From Corynebacterium jeddahense (lineage in GTDB: Bacteria; Actinomycetota; Actinomycetes; Mycobacteriales; Mycobacteriaceae): DNA of 64,000 nt. The DNA lies in contig NZ_CP063194.1 of NCBI RefSeq assembly GCF_028609865.1, forward strand, positions 1,550,001 through 1,614,000, written 5' to 3'. Below the pieces are notes generated by a model. The model did no database searches and was not told the origin of the DNA. It was given only the letters and a program-made list of their open reading frames with translations. The position numbers and the translations under genes were made by a program. How positions within the stretch are numbered: the first letter of the stretch is position 1; each line of letters opens with the position of its first letter. This document shows, one piece after another, positions 9,804-18,153 of this stretch.

Positions 9804-10876
9804 TGCTCCACCCGCAGCAGTTCGTCCCCCGCCCCGGCGCCCCCGACGCTACGGAGGCCGTGGTCGGGGGTTACGCGTTTTCCGCCACGCTGGCCATCCA
9901 GGACATCACCGGCCTTGCCACCTCGGGCGTGACCGCCTCGCACATCGCGAAGCGCCTCGAGCCCTCCGCCGAGTCGGAGGCGATCCTTTTCGGCCTCTCG
10001 TCGGCGCAGGCGCCGCGTCCCGTGACGGACCTCGGCTACCCCGAGCTCTTCCCCGGCGACCCCGTCGACGCCTGGCTCTTCGTCTCCCTGCCGCTCCTCG
10101 AGGATCTCGGCGTCGTCGAGGCCAACCTCACCCTCGACGCCGAGATCGCGCCCCTACCGGGAGAGCCGCTGCCCGAGGCGCCCTGGCACAGCGCGCTTTC
10201 GCTTCTCGACGACCTCTCGGCCCGCCTCGAGCGCCCCGCCCGCCAGCTGTGGGTCACCCACGCCTGCGGCGCCCCGGAGCCACCGTACGTGCGGGCGTTC
10301 GGCTACCGCCCGGCGTTCCGGGAGGACCAGGCGACGTTTTCCGTGGACGCCGTGTCGGCGCTGCCTCGCACCGGCGCCGCCGCGTTCGACGTCGTCTCCG
10401 GGCCCGGATTCGCCGCCCCGCGCACCGCGCCGCCCGGAGAGCTCGCGCAGTTCTCCCGCCTGCTCACCGCGGCGTCCGCGGACTACCCGCGCGGGGAGCT
10501 AGTCATGGACACCATCGAGTGGGACCTCGAGCGCATCGTCGACGCCGGCGAGCGCCTTAACGACCGCGGCGGCGCGCAACTGACCGGGCTCGCCTACGCG
10601 GGCGGGGAGATCGTCGGCCTATGCGAGGCGGTGCACTACTCCTCCGACGACCCAGCGGTGTGCGAGCTCGGGCTCGTCTACGTGCTGCCGGCGTTCCGGG
10701 GCCGGGGCATCGGCGCCGGCCTGCTGCGCGCGACGCTCGAGCGGGCGCGCGAGGTGTGGGACGACCTAGAGACGGTGTATTGCTCCTCCCCCGCCGATTC
10801 CTCCGCCGCGGCGGCGCTGCTCACCGCGCTCGGCGCCGAGGTGGTGTCCTCGACGACGGCGTGGCAGCGGGTTTAG
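9803..10876 (+). CDS. GNAT family N-acetyltransferase
   Basis: The C-terminal 100 residues hold the acetyl-CoA-binding signature: VCELGLVYVLPAFRGRGIGA (motif A, Q/RxxGxG/A as RGRGIGAGLL) near residue 290, followed by a helix and the final strand. The N-terminal 180 residues resemble a degenerate second GNAT fold. Substrate unknown. The start is GTG at 9803, overlapping the TAG of the DUF349 gene by one base (TAGTG). The stop overlaps the convergent exported-protein gene by four bases. Length 357 residues. Confidence 0.85.
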   Translation: MLHPQQFVPRPGAPDATEAVVGGYAFSATLAIQDITGLATSGVTASHIAKRLEPSAESEAILFGLSSAQAPRPVTDLGYPELFPGDPVDAWLFVSLPLLEDLGVVEANLTLDAEIAPLPGEPLPEAPWHSALSLLDDLSARLERPARQLWVTHACGAPEPPYVRAFGYRPAFREDQATFSVDAVSALPRTGAAAFDVVSGPGFAAPRTAPPGELAQFSRLLTAASADYPRGELVMDTIEWDLERIVDAGERLNDRGGAQLTGLAYAGGEIVGLCEAVHYSSDDPAVCELGLVYVLPAFRGRGIGAGLLRATLERAREVWDDLETVYCSSPADSSAAAALLTALGAEVVSSTTAWQRV

Positions 10877-11661
10877 TTGGCGTTGCGGAGGCAGCTCGAG
10901 TCTGAGCTGGAGCACCACTTCAGTGGCTTGACGTTCTGCGGCAGACCGCCGGTGGCCGGCACTTCTTGGCGCGCGGTCTCCTCCAGATTGCCGTTGCCCA
11001 GCTTCAGCGTGCGCAGTGTGTGCATTGCCTCCCCAGCGGACCTGGTGAGCTGGTACAGCCCAGTGCCGTCCACCGACCCGAACACCGTAGCGCGGAATCC
11101 CCCGCCGCTCGACGCGCCGTCATCGAGCGGCGTCTTCATGGAAACGATCGTGTAGTCCCGAACGGTGAACACCGTGACGGGATTGATCTCGGTACCATTC
11201 TGGCGCAGCAGCAACTCCGGCTTTCGGTCGCCCGTGGCATCAACGAGCGCGTAGCTGTAGGTGCCGTCCGGCACGAAATTAGAACTGCCACCGACGACTG
11301 CGTATTGAGCGGGGTGAGCGATGACCCGTTGGTACAGCTCTGCCTCTAGTTCCAACGTTCCGCACCACGATCCTGCCCCTTCCTTGGGGCTTTCCTCGTC
11401 GATTCTCCACTTCACTGCTTCGACCGCAAGGGCGATCGCCGCGATGCCAACGCCCGACGCCGCGATAACGCCCGCGATCTGGCCCAGGGTCGCCTGGAGC
11501 GGGCCGACCGCGACGCGGCGGTTCGCCAGTTCGTTGAGCTGCTCGACCGCGGCGTTCGGCGGGGCGATCTCAATGGCGTGGGCGTGGACGGGGGCGATCG
11601 CGGCGGACGCGATCGTGGCGGTTGTGGCGACCGCTATTGTCGCCTTCAAAGGGGAGCGCAT
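10873..11661 (-). CDS. Exported protein, function unknown
   Basis: The 262-residue protein has a signal peptide (MRSPLKATIAVATTATIASA.., cut near AHA at residue 29). A second hydrophobic stretch (IAGVIAASGVGIAAIALAVE) lies around residues 62-82 and may anchor it. A beta-rich outer domain follows with one Cys near residue 98 and two near the C-terminus (WCSSSDSSCLRNAN), possibly disulphide-bonded. No known family recognised. It converges with the GNAT gene, with which it shares four bases. Confidence 0.78.
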   Translation of the reverse strand: MRSPLKATIAVATTATIASAAIAPVHAHAIEIAPPNAAVEQLNELANRRVAVGPLQATLGQIAGVIAASGVGIAAIALAVEAVKWRIDEESPKEGAGSWCGTLELEAELYQRVIAHPAQYAVVGGSSNFVPDGTYSYALVDATGDRKPELLLRQNGTEINPVTVFTVRDYTIVSMKTPLDDGASSGGGFRATVFGSVDGTGLYQLTRSAGEAMHTLRTLKLGNGNLEETARQEVPATGGLPQNVKPLKWCSSSDSSCLRNAN

Positions 11662-11672
11662 GTTTTGACATT

Positions 11673-12281
11673 TTAACTGCGCCGGTGGCGCTCCGCTGCG
11701 CGAGCCCTTCGGTCGTCGATAAGCAGCGGGTTCTCGTGCTGCGGAACCATTGGCGCGTACGCCGCCTCGTCGCGCTGCTGGGCCTCCGCGCGCTCGCGCG
11801 CGATGTCAACCTGCGCGTCGCTGCGCGACCAGATGAGCGGGAACAGCGTGAACACGGCGACGGCGACCGCAAGCATGGCGAGGTAGTAACCCGCCCCGCG
11901 GCCGATGCCGGTGCCGCCGGAGTTGCGCAGCCAGATGCCGAGGACGGAGAACACGAGCGAGACGGTGGTCAGCGCCCACCCGGCGACGGTGAGCGAGAAG
12001 CGGCGCACGGCGACCGCGAGCGAGGTGAGCACGCCGAGGCCGAGCAGCGAAAACCACGCGAAGAGGTACTCGGTGATGGCGGTGTGCGCGTCCTTCGCGG
12101 CGCCCGACGCGCCGAGAACCTGCCAGCCGGAGGCGTCGCCCGCGAACGGCAGGCACAGCGCGACAAGATAGGCCGCCGCGCAGCCGACGAGCACCCACCG
12201 CCGCTGCCCCATGTCCAACTGGGAGGCCGCGTCCTTCTCCGCGCGGGCGAGCGACTGGCTATCGGTGCTGGGCTGCGTCAT
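11673..12281 (-). CDS. Four-helix membrane protein of the Rv2732c type
   Basis: About 202 residues with four hydrophobic segments (WVLVGCAAAYLVALCLPF, YLFAWFSLLGLGVLTSLAV, VAGWALTTVSLVFSVLGIWL, YYLAMLAVAVAVFTLFPLIW) and a charged C-terminal tail. In mycobacteria and corynebacteria a membrane protein of this kind follows miaB, which supports the assignment; the function is unknown. The ATG at 12281 is preferred over a TTG nine bases upstream. It starts 17 bases after the miaB stop and is probably in the same transcript. Confidence 0.82.
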   Translation of the reverse strand: MTQPSTDSQSLARAEKDAASQLDMGQRRWVLVGCAAAYLVALCLPFAGDASGWQVLGASGAAKDAHTAITEYLFAWFSLLGLGVLTSLAVAVRRFSLTVAGWALTTVSLVFSVLGIWLRNSGGTGIGRGAGYYLAMLAVAVAVFTLFPLIWSRSDAQVDIARERAEAQQRDEAAYAPMVPQHENPLLIDDRRARAAERHRRS

Positions 12282-12298
12282 GTCGCCCAACTGTAGAC

Positions 12299-13849
12299 CT
12301 AGCCGCCACAGCAGGCGGAATCGGCAGGCGCGGCCGCGGGACGACCGATCGTCGGCAAGCCGAGCCCCACGCCGACCGGCGCCGTCGTGGGCACCTCGCC
12401 CGCGGCCGAGTTGTCGCCCGCTTTCGTGCGACGGTGCTCCTGGATCCCGGAATCGGCGATGAGGTAGTGCGGCTTCGCGTCCGTGATGGTGACGGTGACG
12501 TAGTCGCCCGGGCGAATCTCCTCACATGCTTCTCCTTCGGGGCCGAAGGCTCCGAAGTGCACGAGGCGCCCGTCGCGCGCGCGGCCGGACATGCGCTGGG
12601 TGCGGTCGTTCTTGCGCCCGCCGTCGGCTTGGACGAGGAGCTCCTGCTGCGTACCGACGAGCTTCGCATTCTCCTCGCCACTAATCCGCTCCTGCAGCGC
12701 GAGGAGCCGCTCGAAGCGCTCTTGCACGACCGCTTTGGGGATCTGGTTATCCATCTCGGCTGCCGGCGTGCCCGGGCGTGGCGAGTACTGGAACGTGAAC
12801 GCAGAGGTGAACCGGGCCCGTTCCACGACGTCGAGCGTCGCCTGGAAGTCCTCCTCCGTCTCGCCGGGGAAGCCGACGATGATGTCGGTGGTGATCGCGG
12901 CGTGCGGGAGCTTTTCGCGCACCTCGTCGAGGATGGCGAGAAACTTCTTCGAGCGGTAGGACCGGCGCATCTCTTTGAGCACCTTGTCCGAACCGGACTG
13001 CAGCGGCATGTGCAGCTGCGGGCAGGCATTCGGGGTCTCCGCCATCGCGTCGATGACGTCGGAAGTGAACTCCGCCGGGTGCGGCGAGGTGAAGCGCACG
13101 CGCTCGAGGCCCTCGATGCCGCCGCACGCGCGCAGCAGCTTCGAAAACGCCGAGCGGTCGCGCTCCGCATCCTCGTCGACGAAGTTCACGCCGTACGCGT
13201 TGACGTTCTGGCCGAGCAGCGTCACTTCGGACACGCCCTGGTCCACGAGCGCCTGGACCTCGGCGAGGATGTCGCCAGGGCGTCGGTCGATCTCCTTGCC
13301 ACGCAGGCTGGGCACGATGCAGAACGTGCACGTGTTGTTGCAGCCGACGGAGACGGAAACCCACCCGGCGTACGAGGACTCGCGCTTGGCGGGCAAGACG
13401 GAGGGGAAGACCTCGAGCGACTCGACGATCTCCACCTGCGCCTCGTCCTCCACGCGGGCGCGGTCGAGTAGCGCGGGCAGCGCGGAGATGTTGTGGGTAC
13501 CGAAGACGGCGTCCACCCACGGCGCCTTCTCAATGACCGTGTCGCGGTCTTTCTGCGCCAGGCAGCCACCGACGGCGATCTGCATGCCCGGGTGGTTGTC
13601 CTTCGTGTGCTTGAGCTGGCCGAGCGAGCCGTACAGGCGCTGGTCCGCGTTGTCTCGCACCGCGCAGGTGTTGAAGACGACGAGGTCCGGTTCCTCACCC
13701 TGGTCCGCGGCGACGTAGCCGGCGTCCTCGAGCATGCCGGACAGGCGCTCCGAGTCGTGCACGTTCATCTGGCAGCCGAACGTGCGCACCTCGTAGGTGC
13801 GCGGGGTGTCCTCTGCTGATTTGGGGGTGGGGGTGCTCGCCGTAGTCAC
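12299..13849 (-). CDS. miaB: tRNA-2-methylthio-N6-dimethylallyladenosine synthase
   Basis: MiaB is a radical-SAM enzyme with two 4Fe-4S clusters that adds a methylthio group to the A37 base first modified by MiaA. The N-terminal UPF0004 domain shows [14 protein letters not shown] (Cys at about residue 25) and further conserved Cys residues. The radical-SAM motif is CNNTCTFC near residue 172, and a TRAM domain follows around residues 395-465. Length 516 residues. The C-terminus ends in ACCGG, an extra Cys pair. recX lies upstream with a 71-base gap. Confidence 0.95.
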   Translation of the reverse strand: MTTASTPTPKSAEDTPRTYEVRTFGCQMNVHDSERLSGMLEDAGYVAADQGEEPDLVVFNTCAVRDNADQRLYGSLGQLKHTKDNHPGMQIAVGGCLAQKDRDTVIEKAPWVDAVFGTHNISALPALLDRARVEDEAQVEIVESLEVFPSVLPAKRESSYAGWVSVSVGCNNTCTFCIVPSLRGKEIDRRPGDILAEVQALVDQGVSEVTLLGQNVNAYGVNFVDEDAERDRSAFSKLLRACGGIEGLERVRFTSPHPAEFTSDVIDAMAETPNACPQLHMPLQSGSDKVLKEMRRSYRSKKFLAILDEVREKLPHAAITTDIIVGFPGETEEDFQATLDVVERARFTSAFTFQYSPRPGTPAAEMDNQIPKAVVQERFERLLALQERISGEENAKLVGTQQELLVQADGGRKNDRTQRMSGRARDGRLVHFGAFGPEGEACEEIRPGDYVTVTITDAKPHYLIADSGIQEHRRTKAGDNSAAGEVPTTAPVGVGLGLPTIGRPAAAPADSACCGG

Positions 13850-13920
13850 GGGGGGTGATCATAACGGCGCAGCTCGCCTACGCATAACCGATCCGCGCCC
13901 TGAGCCCGCGCAGGTTCCGC

Positions 13921-14508
13921 CTAGCTACACTCCCCCAGCCCCGCGACCCGCTCGTCGAGCGCCTCGCGCCCGATGCGCAGCGCCATGGACTGGTTGAAGC
14001 CGCGCCTCGCCAGCGCCCCGACGATGCGACGCAGCTGCTTGTCGTACTCCGCGCGGTCCGACGGGGCGGCCTTGACTTTCCGCGCAGCTTTCTCCGCGAC
14101 GTCGCGGGCTGTGCGTTCCTCGTCGTCCTCCGAGATCTGCTCGAGCGCCGCCGCCCTGTCCGCCCCACCGACGCCCTTGTCGCGCAGCTCCATGTCCAGG
14201 GCGCGAGCCGATTTGCCGCGACGCGCGGCGCGCTGGCGCACCCACTCGGAGGCGAACTGCGCGTCGTTGAGCAGGCCCGAAGCGGCGAGGTCGTCGAGCA
14301 CCTCGTCGACGAGCTTCGGCTCGAACTCCGCCTTCACCAGCCGCGAACGCAGCTCTTCGCGCGAGCGGGCCCGCTGATCGAGCAGCCCGAGCGCGCGCTT
14401 GCGCACCGGGGCGAGCGCATCCTCGTGGGCGTGGTCGATGAACCCGCTGCCCGGCTCGTACGCGTCGAGCGCGGCCTGGAGCCGGGCGATCTTCTCGGGG
14501 TCCGGCAC
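13921..14508 (-). CDS. recX: Regulatory protein RecX
   Basis: RecX binds RecA filaments and restrains recombinase and coprotease activity. The 195-residue protein is helical and carries the three-helix repeats of the family, with RSREELRSRLVKAEF and VDEVLDDLAASGLLNDAQFA in the first repeat and LARRGFNQSMALRI at the end. The start is GTG at 14508, three bases after the recA stop codon, the usual recA-recX coupling. Confidence 0.93.
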   Translation of the reverse strand: MPDPEKIARLQAALDAYEPGSGFIDHAHEDALAPVRKRALGLLDQRARSREELRSRLVKAEFEPKLVDEVLDDLAASGLLNDAQFASEWVRQRAARRGKSARALDMELRDKGVGGADRAAALEQISEDDEERTARDVAEKAARKVKAAPSDRAEYDKQLRRIVGALARRGFNQSMALRIGREALDERVAGLGECS

Positions 14509-14511
14509 CCG

Positions 14512-15654
14512 CTACTCCGCCTTGGCGGGCTCCGGCGCGGAGGCCGCGTCCAGCTCGTCGTCCTCGTCGTCGAAGTCGACGTTGGGCACCATGTCGACCG
14601 GGTCGTCCGTGAGCTCGTCGTTCGCATTGCCCGCGTACTTGCCCACGTGGAGGGCCTGGAAGATCTTGTCCTCGATCTCGTCCGCCAGGTCCGGGTTTTC
14701 CTTGAGGAAGAGGCGGGCCTTTTCCTTGCCCTGCCCGAGCTGGTCACCCTCGTAGGTGAACCAGGAGCCGGACTTCTTCACAATGCCGTTTTCAACGCCC
14801 ATGTCGATGATCGAGCTTTCGCGCGAGATGCCTTCGCCGTACATGATGTCGAACTCGGCGATCTTGAACGGCGGCGACACCTTGTTCTTCACCACCTTCA
14901 TCTTCGTGCGGTTGCCGATCGAGTCCTGGCCGTCTTTGAGCGTTTGGATCCTGCGGACGTCGCAACGCACGGATGCGTAGAACTTGAGCGCCTTGCCGCC
15001 GGTGGTGGTCTCCGGGGAGCCGAACATCACGCCGATCTTCTCGCGCAGCTGGTTGATGAAGATGGCGGTGGTGCCGGAGTTGTACAGCGCGCCGGTCATC
15101 TTGCGCAGCGCCTGGGACATGAGGCGCGCCTGCAGGCCGACGTGGCTGTCGCCCATCTCGCCCTCGATCTCCGCCTTCGGGGTCAGCGCGGCCACCGAGT
15201 CGATGACGATGATGTCGATCGCGCCGGAGCGCACGAGCATGTCCGCGATCTCGAGCGCCTGCTCGCCGGTGTCCGGCTGGGAGACGAGCAGGTTGTCGGT
15301 GTCCACGCCGAGCTTCTTCGCGTACTCGGGGTCGAGGGCGTGCTCCGCATCAATGAACGCCGCGATGCCGCCGGCCTTCTGGGCCTCCGCGATCGCGTGA
15401 AGCGCCACCGTGGTCTTGCCCGACGACTCGGGGCCGTAGATCTCTACAATGCGCCCCCGCGGCCAGCCGCCGATGCCGAGCGCGACGTCGATCGCGGTGT
15501 TGCCGGAGGAGATGGACTGGATCGGCGGGCGGTTCTCGTCGCCCAGGCGCATGACGGCGCCCTTGCCAAAATCCTTTTCAATCATCGCCAGCGCGGCATC
15601 GAGCGCATTTTGGCGGTCGTTGCCGGCGGTCGCGGCCTTCTTCTTCGTTGCCAT
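14512..15654 (-). CDS. recA: Recombinase RecA
   Basis: RecA forms filaments on single-stranded DNA, drives strand exchange and triggers LexA self-cleavage. The 380-residue protein has Walker [10 protein letters not shown] near residues 68-76, [20 protein letters not shown] and the DNA-binding loop region [20 protein letters not shown]. The acidic C-terminus ([10 protein letters not shown]) is typical. The ATG at 15654 was chosen because it gives MATKKKA and follows GGAGGGATT; an upstream in-frame ATG would add an unsupported leader. recX is co-transcribed downstream. Confidence 0.97.
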   Translation of the reverse strand: MATKKKAATAGNDRQNALDAALAMIEKDFGKGAVMRLGDENRPPIQSISSGNTAIDVALGIGGWPRGRIVEIYGPESSGKTTVALHAIAEAQKAGGIAAFIDAEHALDPEYAKKLGVDTDNLLVSQPDTGEQALEIADMLVRSGAIDIIVIDSVAALTPKAEIEGEMGDSHVGLQARLMSQALRKMTGALYNSGTTAIFINQLREKIGVMFGSPETTTGGKALKFYASVRCDVRRIQTLKDGQDSIGNRTKMKVVKNKVSPPFKIAEFDIMYGEGISRESSIIDMGVENGIVKKSGSWFTYEGDQLGQGKEKARLFLKENPDLADEIEDKIFQALHVGKYAGNANDELTDDPVDMVPNVDFDDEDDELDAASAPEPAKAE

Positions 15655-15835
15655 GTGGTGAATCCCTCCAAGAGTCTCGGCGGCGCGCAAGCGCGTCGCG
15701 TGCAGTTTTCCTATTTAGACGTATCGCACACCCGCTTCGGTTCCCTCCCGCCGCAAATTTGTTGGCGGGGCGTCCCGGTAGCGGAAACGTGGATCACTGT
15801 AGAACGCGACGGCGACACCGCAGACCCTACACGCA

Positions 15836-15853
15836 AACATGTTCGAACAAAAG
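15836..15853 (-). promoter_or_regulatory. Possible LexA-type site overlapping recA promoter
   Basis: On the minus strand TTGTTCGAACATGTTTGCGTGTAGGGT holds a partial actinobacterial SOS box (TCGAACA with a weak second half) over a possible extended -10 (TGTAGGGT). It lies about 180 bases before recA. The second half-site matches poorly, so this is tentative. Confidence 0.35.
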
Positions 15854-15930
15854 CGCGACACGCCCGCAGTGCGACGCCATCCCCCAACCTTCCTAGGCTC
15901 GGCGGCGCCGGAGCGCCCTGAAACCTCGCG

Positions 15931-16146
15931 CTAGCGCCCCGGCCTGTCGACGCCGAGCCGCCGCTCCTCCGGGACGTCGAAAGCTTCGCACAGCCCGCGC
16001 CAGGCCTCGCGCGGGTCAACACCGCTGTCAATGAGCTCGGCGGACGTCTTTTCATAGCGCGACAGCACCTGGGTCTCCACAATCCACTGGGCGCGGTCCG
16101 CGCCAAACTCGTCCTGCACAAGCTGGTGGAATTCCGTCAAACGCAT
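15931..16146 (-). CDS. DUF3046 family protein
   Basis: The 71-residue protein MRLTEFHQLVQDEFG... matches the actinobacterial DUF3046 family, typically found beside recA. Conserved features include the N-terminal RLTEFHQLV, the SLSR-like VLSRYEKTSAELIDSGVDPREAW and the VP-E-R end. Function is unknown. It is transcribed toward recA, 276 bases away, and diverges from bioY. Confidence 0.85.
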   Translation of the reverse strand: MRLTEFHQLVQDEFGADRAQWIVETQVLSRYEKTSAELIDSGVDPREAWRGLCEAFDVPEERRLGVDRPGR

Positions 16147-16176
16147 GGCTCACCACCTTACCCGACAGCCCACAGT

Positions 16177-16189
16177 TGAACGGTGTTCA
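16177..16189. promoter_or_regulatory. BioQ-type operator upstream of bioY
   Basis: The perfect palindrome TGAAC-GGT-GTTCA matches the 13-bp BioQ (TetR-type biotin regulator) site of corynebacteria, described as TGAAC-N3-GTTAC. It abuts a TACACT -10 hexamer at 16192-16197. The bioY ATG at 16205 is seven bases past the -10, so the transcript is probably leaderless. Repression by BioQ when biotin is present is inferred. Confidence 0.75.
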
Positions 16190-16204
16190 GGTACACTTCC
16201 CGCC

Positions 16205-16825
16205 ATGACAACTGCACAGCCCCAGCGCGCCACGAACAGCGCCGCCCGCGCCGCCAAGAGCAGCGGCAACAGCACCGCGCAAGACATCGCCCTTATCGCC
16301 GTCTTCGCCGCGATCATCATCGTCCTCGGCTTCGTCTCCATCCCGGTGGGCGCGGCCGGCGTGCCCATCGTTCTGCAGAACGCGGCCGTCATCCTCGCCG
16401 GCCTCGTTTTGGGCTCGCGCCGCGGCTTCTACACCGCCGGCATCTTCCTCCTCGTCGGCCTCGCGCTCCCGGTCCTCGCCGGCGGCCGCACCGTTATCTC
16501 CGCCCTCGGTGGTCCGACGGTCGGCTACCTCGTGGGCTACCTCGTCTCCGCGCCGGTCGCTGGGGCGATCGCCTACCGCGCCCCGTTCCGCTCGAACAAG
16601 GGCGCGACTATCGGCATCCTCGCCGTTGCAGGCTTCGTCGCCCTGTTCTTCCAGTACCTCTGCGGCGTCTTCGGCCTCATGTGGCGCACCGACATGAGCT
16701 TCGGCGGGGCGTGGGCGGCCCAGGTGCCGTTCCTGCTCCCAGACGCCGGCAAGACCGTACTTATGATCGCCATCGCGTTCGCGGTGCACCAGGCGTTCCC
16801 TGATTTGCGCGGGGCTCGTCGATAA
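16205..16825 (+). CDS. bioY: Biotin transporter S component BioY
   Basis: BioY is the substrate-binding membrane subunit of the biotin ECF transporter. The 206-residue protein has six hydrophobic segments. It carries the family signature in VPIVLQNAAVILAGLVLGSRRGF and the GGPTVGYLVGYL motif. The start follows the BioQ-type palindrome. bioM begins five bases after the stop and bioN follows, giving the complete BioMNY transporter. This suggests reliance on external biotin. Confidence 0.94.
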   Translation: MTTAQPQRATNSAARAAKSSGNSTAQDIALIAVFAAIIIVLGFVSIPVGAAGVPIVLQNAAVILAGLVLGSRRGFYTAGIFLLVGLALPVLAGGRTVISALGGPTVGYLVGYLVSAPVAGAIAYRAPFRSNKGATIGILAVAGFVALFFQYLCGVFGLMWRTDMSFGGAWAAQVPFLLPDAGKTVLMIAIAFAVHQAFPDLRGARR

Positions 16826-16829
16826 GCAA
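16817..16829 (+). repeat. Dispersed motif copy CGTCGATAAGCAA at bioY stop
   Basis: An exact copy of the dispersed 13-mer spans the last bioY codons and stop (CGT CGA TAA) and ends one base before the bioM ATG at 16831. Confidence 0.7.
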
Positions 16830-16830
16830 T

Positions 16831-17520
16831 ATGCCCCTCATCGAGTTCCAGGGCGCGTCCGTCACCTACGACGACGAGACCGTCCTCGCGCCGCTCACTG
16901 TGAGCTTGAGCGAGCAGCGCATCGGCATCATCGGGTCGAACGGCTCGGGCAAGTCCACGACCGTGCGCCTCATCAACGGGCTCATCGAGCCCACCACAGG
17001 GCAGGTGCTTTACGACGGGCTGTCGCCCCAACGCCACGGCAAGGACATCCGCAAGCGCGTCGGGTTCGTCTTCTCCGACGCCGAGTCTCAGATCGTCATG
17101 CCCCGCGTCGCCGACGACGTCGCGTTCTCCCTGCGCCGCTTCAAGCTGCCACGCGATGAGGTGCGCCGGCGCGTAGACGAGGCACTAGCCCGCTTCGACC
17201 TCGCCGACCGCGCCGAAAACTCGCCGCACACCCTTTCCGGCGGTGAAAAGCAGATGCTCGCGCTTGCGTCCGTGCTGGTCATCGAGCCGGACACGATCAT
17301 CGCCGACGAGCCGACGACGCTGCTCGACTTGCGTAACCGCCGCCGCATCGTCCGCGAGCTGATGTCGCTGGAGCAGCAGCTGCTCGTGGTCACGCACGAC
17401 CTGGACATGCTCCGCGACTTCGACCGCGTGCTGGTCATTGACGACAGCGAGCTCGTCTACGACGGCGCACCCGCCGACGCCGTCGCCTTCTACACCGACC
17501 TCATGGACGCGAAACCGTGA
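16831..17520 (+). CDS. bioM: Biotin ECF transporter ATPase BioM
   Basis: BioM is the ATP-hydrolysing subunit of the biotin transporter. The 229-residue ABC protein has Walker A GSNGSGKST at about residues 35-43, Q-loop region FSDAESQIV, the signature LSGGEKQ near 133 and Walker B IIADEPTTLLD (the usual hydrophobic stretch before DEP). The switch histidine is in VVTHDLDML. The ATG at 16831 follows bioY by five bases, and the stop overlaps the bioN GTG. Confidence 0.94.
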   Translation: MPLIEFQGASVTYDDETVLAPLTVSLSEQRIGIIGSNGSGKSTTVRLINGLIEPTTGQVLYDGLSPQRHGKDIRKRVGFVFSDAESQIVMPRVADDVAFSLRRFKLPRDEVRRRVDEALARFDLADRAENSPHTLSGGEKQMLALASVLVIEPDTIIADEPTTLLDLRNRRRIVRELMSLEQQLLVVTHDLDMLRDFDRVLVIDDSELVYDGAPADAVAFYTDLMDAKP

Positions 17521-18122
17521 TCCGCGAACTCCCCCTCGGCGTTTACGTCCCGGGCACGACCCTGCTGCACCGCCTGGATCCCGCGCTCAAGTTCGTGCTG
17601 CTCGTGGCGTTCATCGTCGTGGTCACGGCCCTGCCCACGCAGCCCTGGCACGCGGCGGCGGCGTTGGTGTTCGTGCTCGTGCTCTACGCTTGGGCGCGCA
17701 TCCCCGCGGGGCTGGCGTGGCGCCAACTCGTGCCGCTCCTGCCCGTCCTGGTGTTCCTTGGCGCGTTCATGGCCTGGCAGAACGGCGTGGTGCGTGCGTC
17801 GACGCTGCTCATCGGCCTGCTTGCGACCATCGCGGCGGCGAACCTGCTCACCTTGACCACTCCTGTCGAAGAGCTGCTCGCCGCCCTCGACCGCGCGCTC
17901 GCCCCCTTCGGGCGCACCGGCGAGCTCATCTCGCTCACCATCGCGCTCACGATCCGCCTCATCCCCCTCACGCTCGCCACCGCGAACGAGGTCCTCGACG
18001 CGCGCAAGGCCCGCGGCGTCGGGTTCTCCTTTGCCGCGTTCGTCATCCCGCTCGTCATCCGCTCGGTCCGCCGCGCGAAGATGATGGGTGAGGCGTTGAT
18101 GGCCCGTGGTGCCGTCGATTAG
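17517..18122 (+). CDS. bioN: Biotin ECF transporter T component BioN
   Basis: BioN is the energy-coupling transmembrane subunit linking BioY to BioM. The 201-residue CbiQ-family protein has about five hydrophobic segments. It shows the two coupling motifs near the C-terminus: EVLDARKARG and RSVRRAKMMGEALMARG (the Ala-Arg-Gly signatures). The GTG start overlaps the bioM stop in GTGA. A hairpin follows the stop codon directly. Confidence 0.92.
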   Translation: MIRELPLGVYVPGTTLLHRLDPALKFVLLVAFIVVVTALPTQPWHAAAALVFVLVLYAWARIPAGLAWRQLVPLLPVLVFLGAFMAWQNGVVRASTLLIGLLATIAAANLLTLTTPVEELLAALDRALAPFGRTGELISLTIALTIRLIPLTLATANEVLDARKARGVGFSFAAFVIPLVIRSVRRAKMMGEALMARGAVD

Positions 18123-18143
18123 CAATTGCTTCTCGACGGCACC
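18108..18143. terminator. Hairpin between convergent bioN and surface-protein gene
   Basis: Arms GGTGCCGTCGA (18108-18118) and TCGACGGCACC (18133-18143) are perfectly complementary and enclose the palindrome AGCAATTGCT. The right half contains an exact copy of the dispersed motif (TTGCTTCTCGACG, 18126-18138). There is no T-run, but its place in the 31-base gap between two convergent genes suggests a terminator for one or both. Confidence 0.55.
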
Positions 18144-18153
18144 CGCCACGCGG

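Noticed and set aside
13870..13920. Possible terminator between miaB and recX
   Set aside because: No stem of more than a few base pairs and no T-run could be found.
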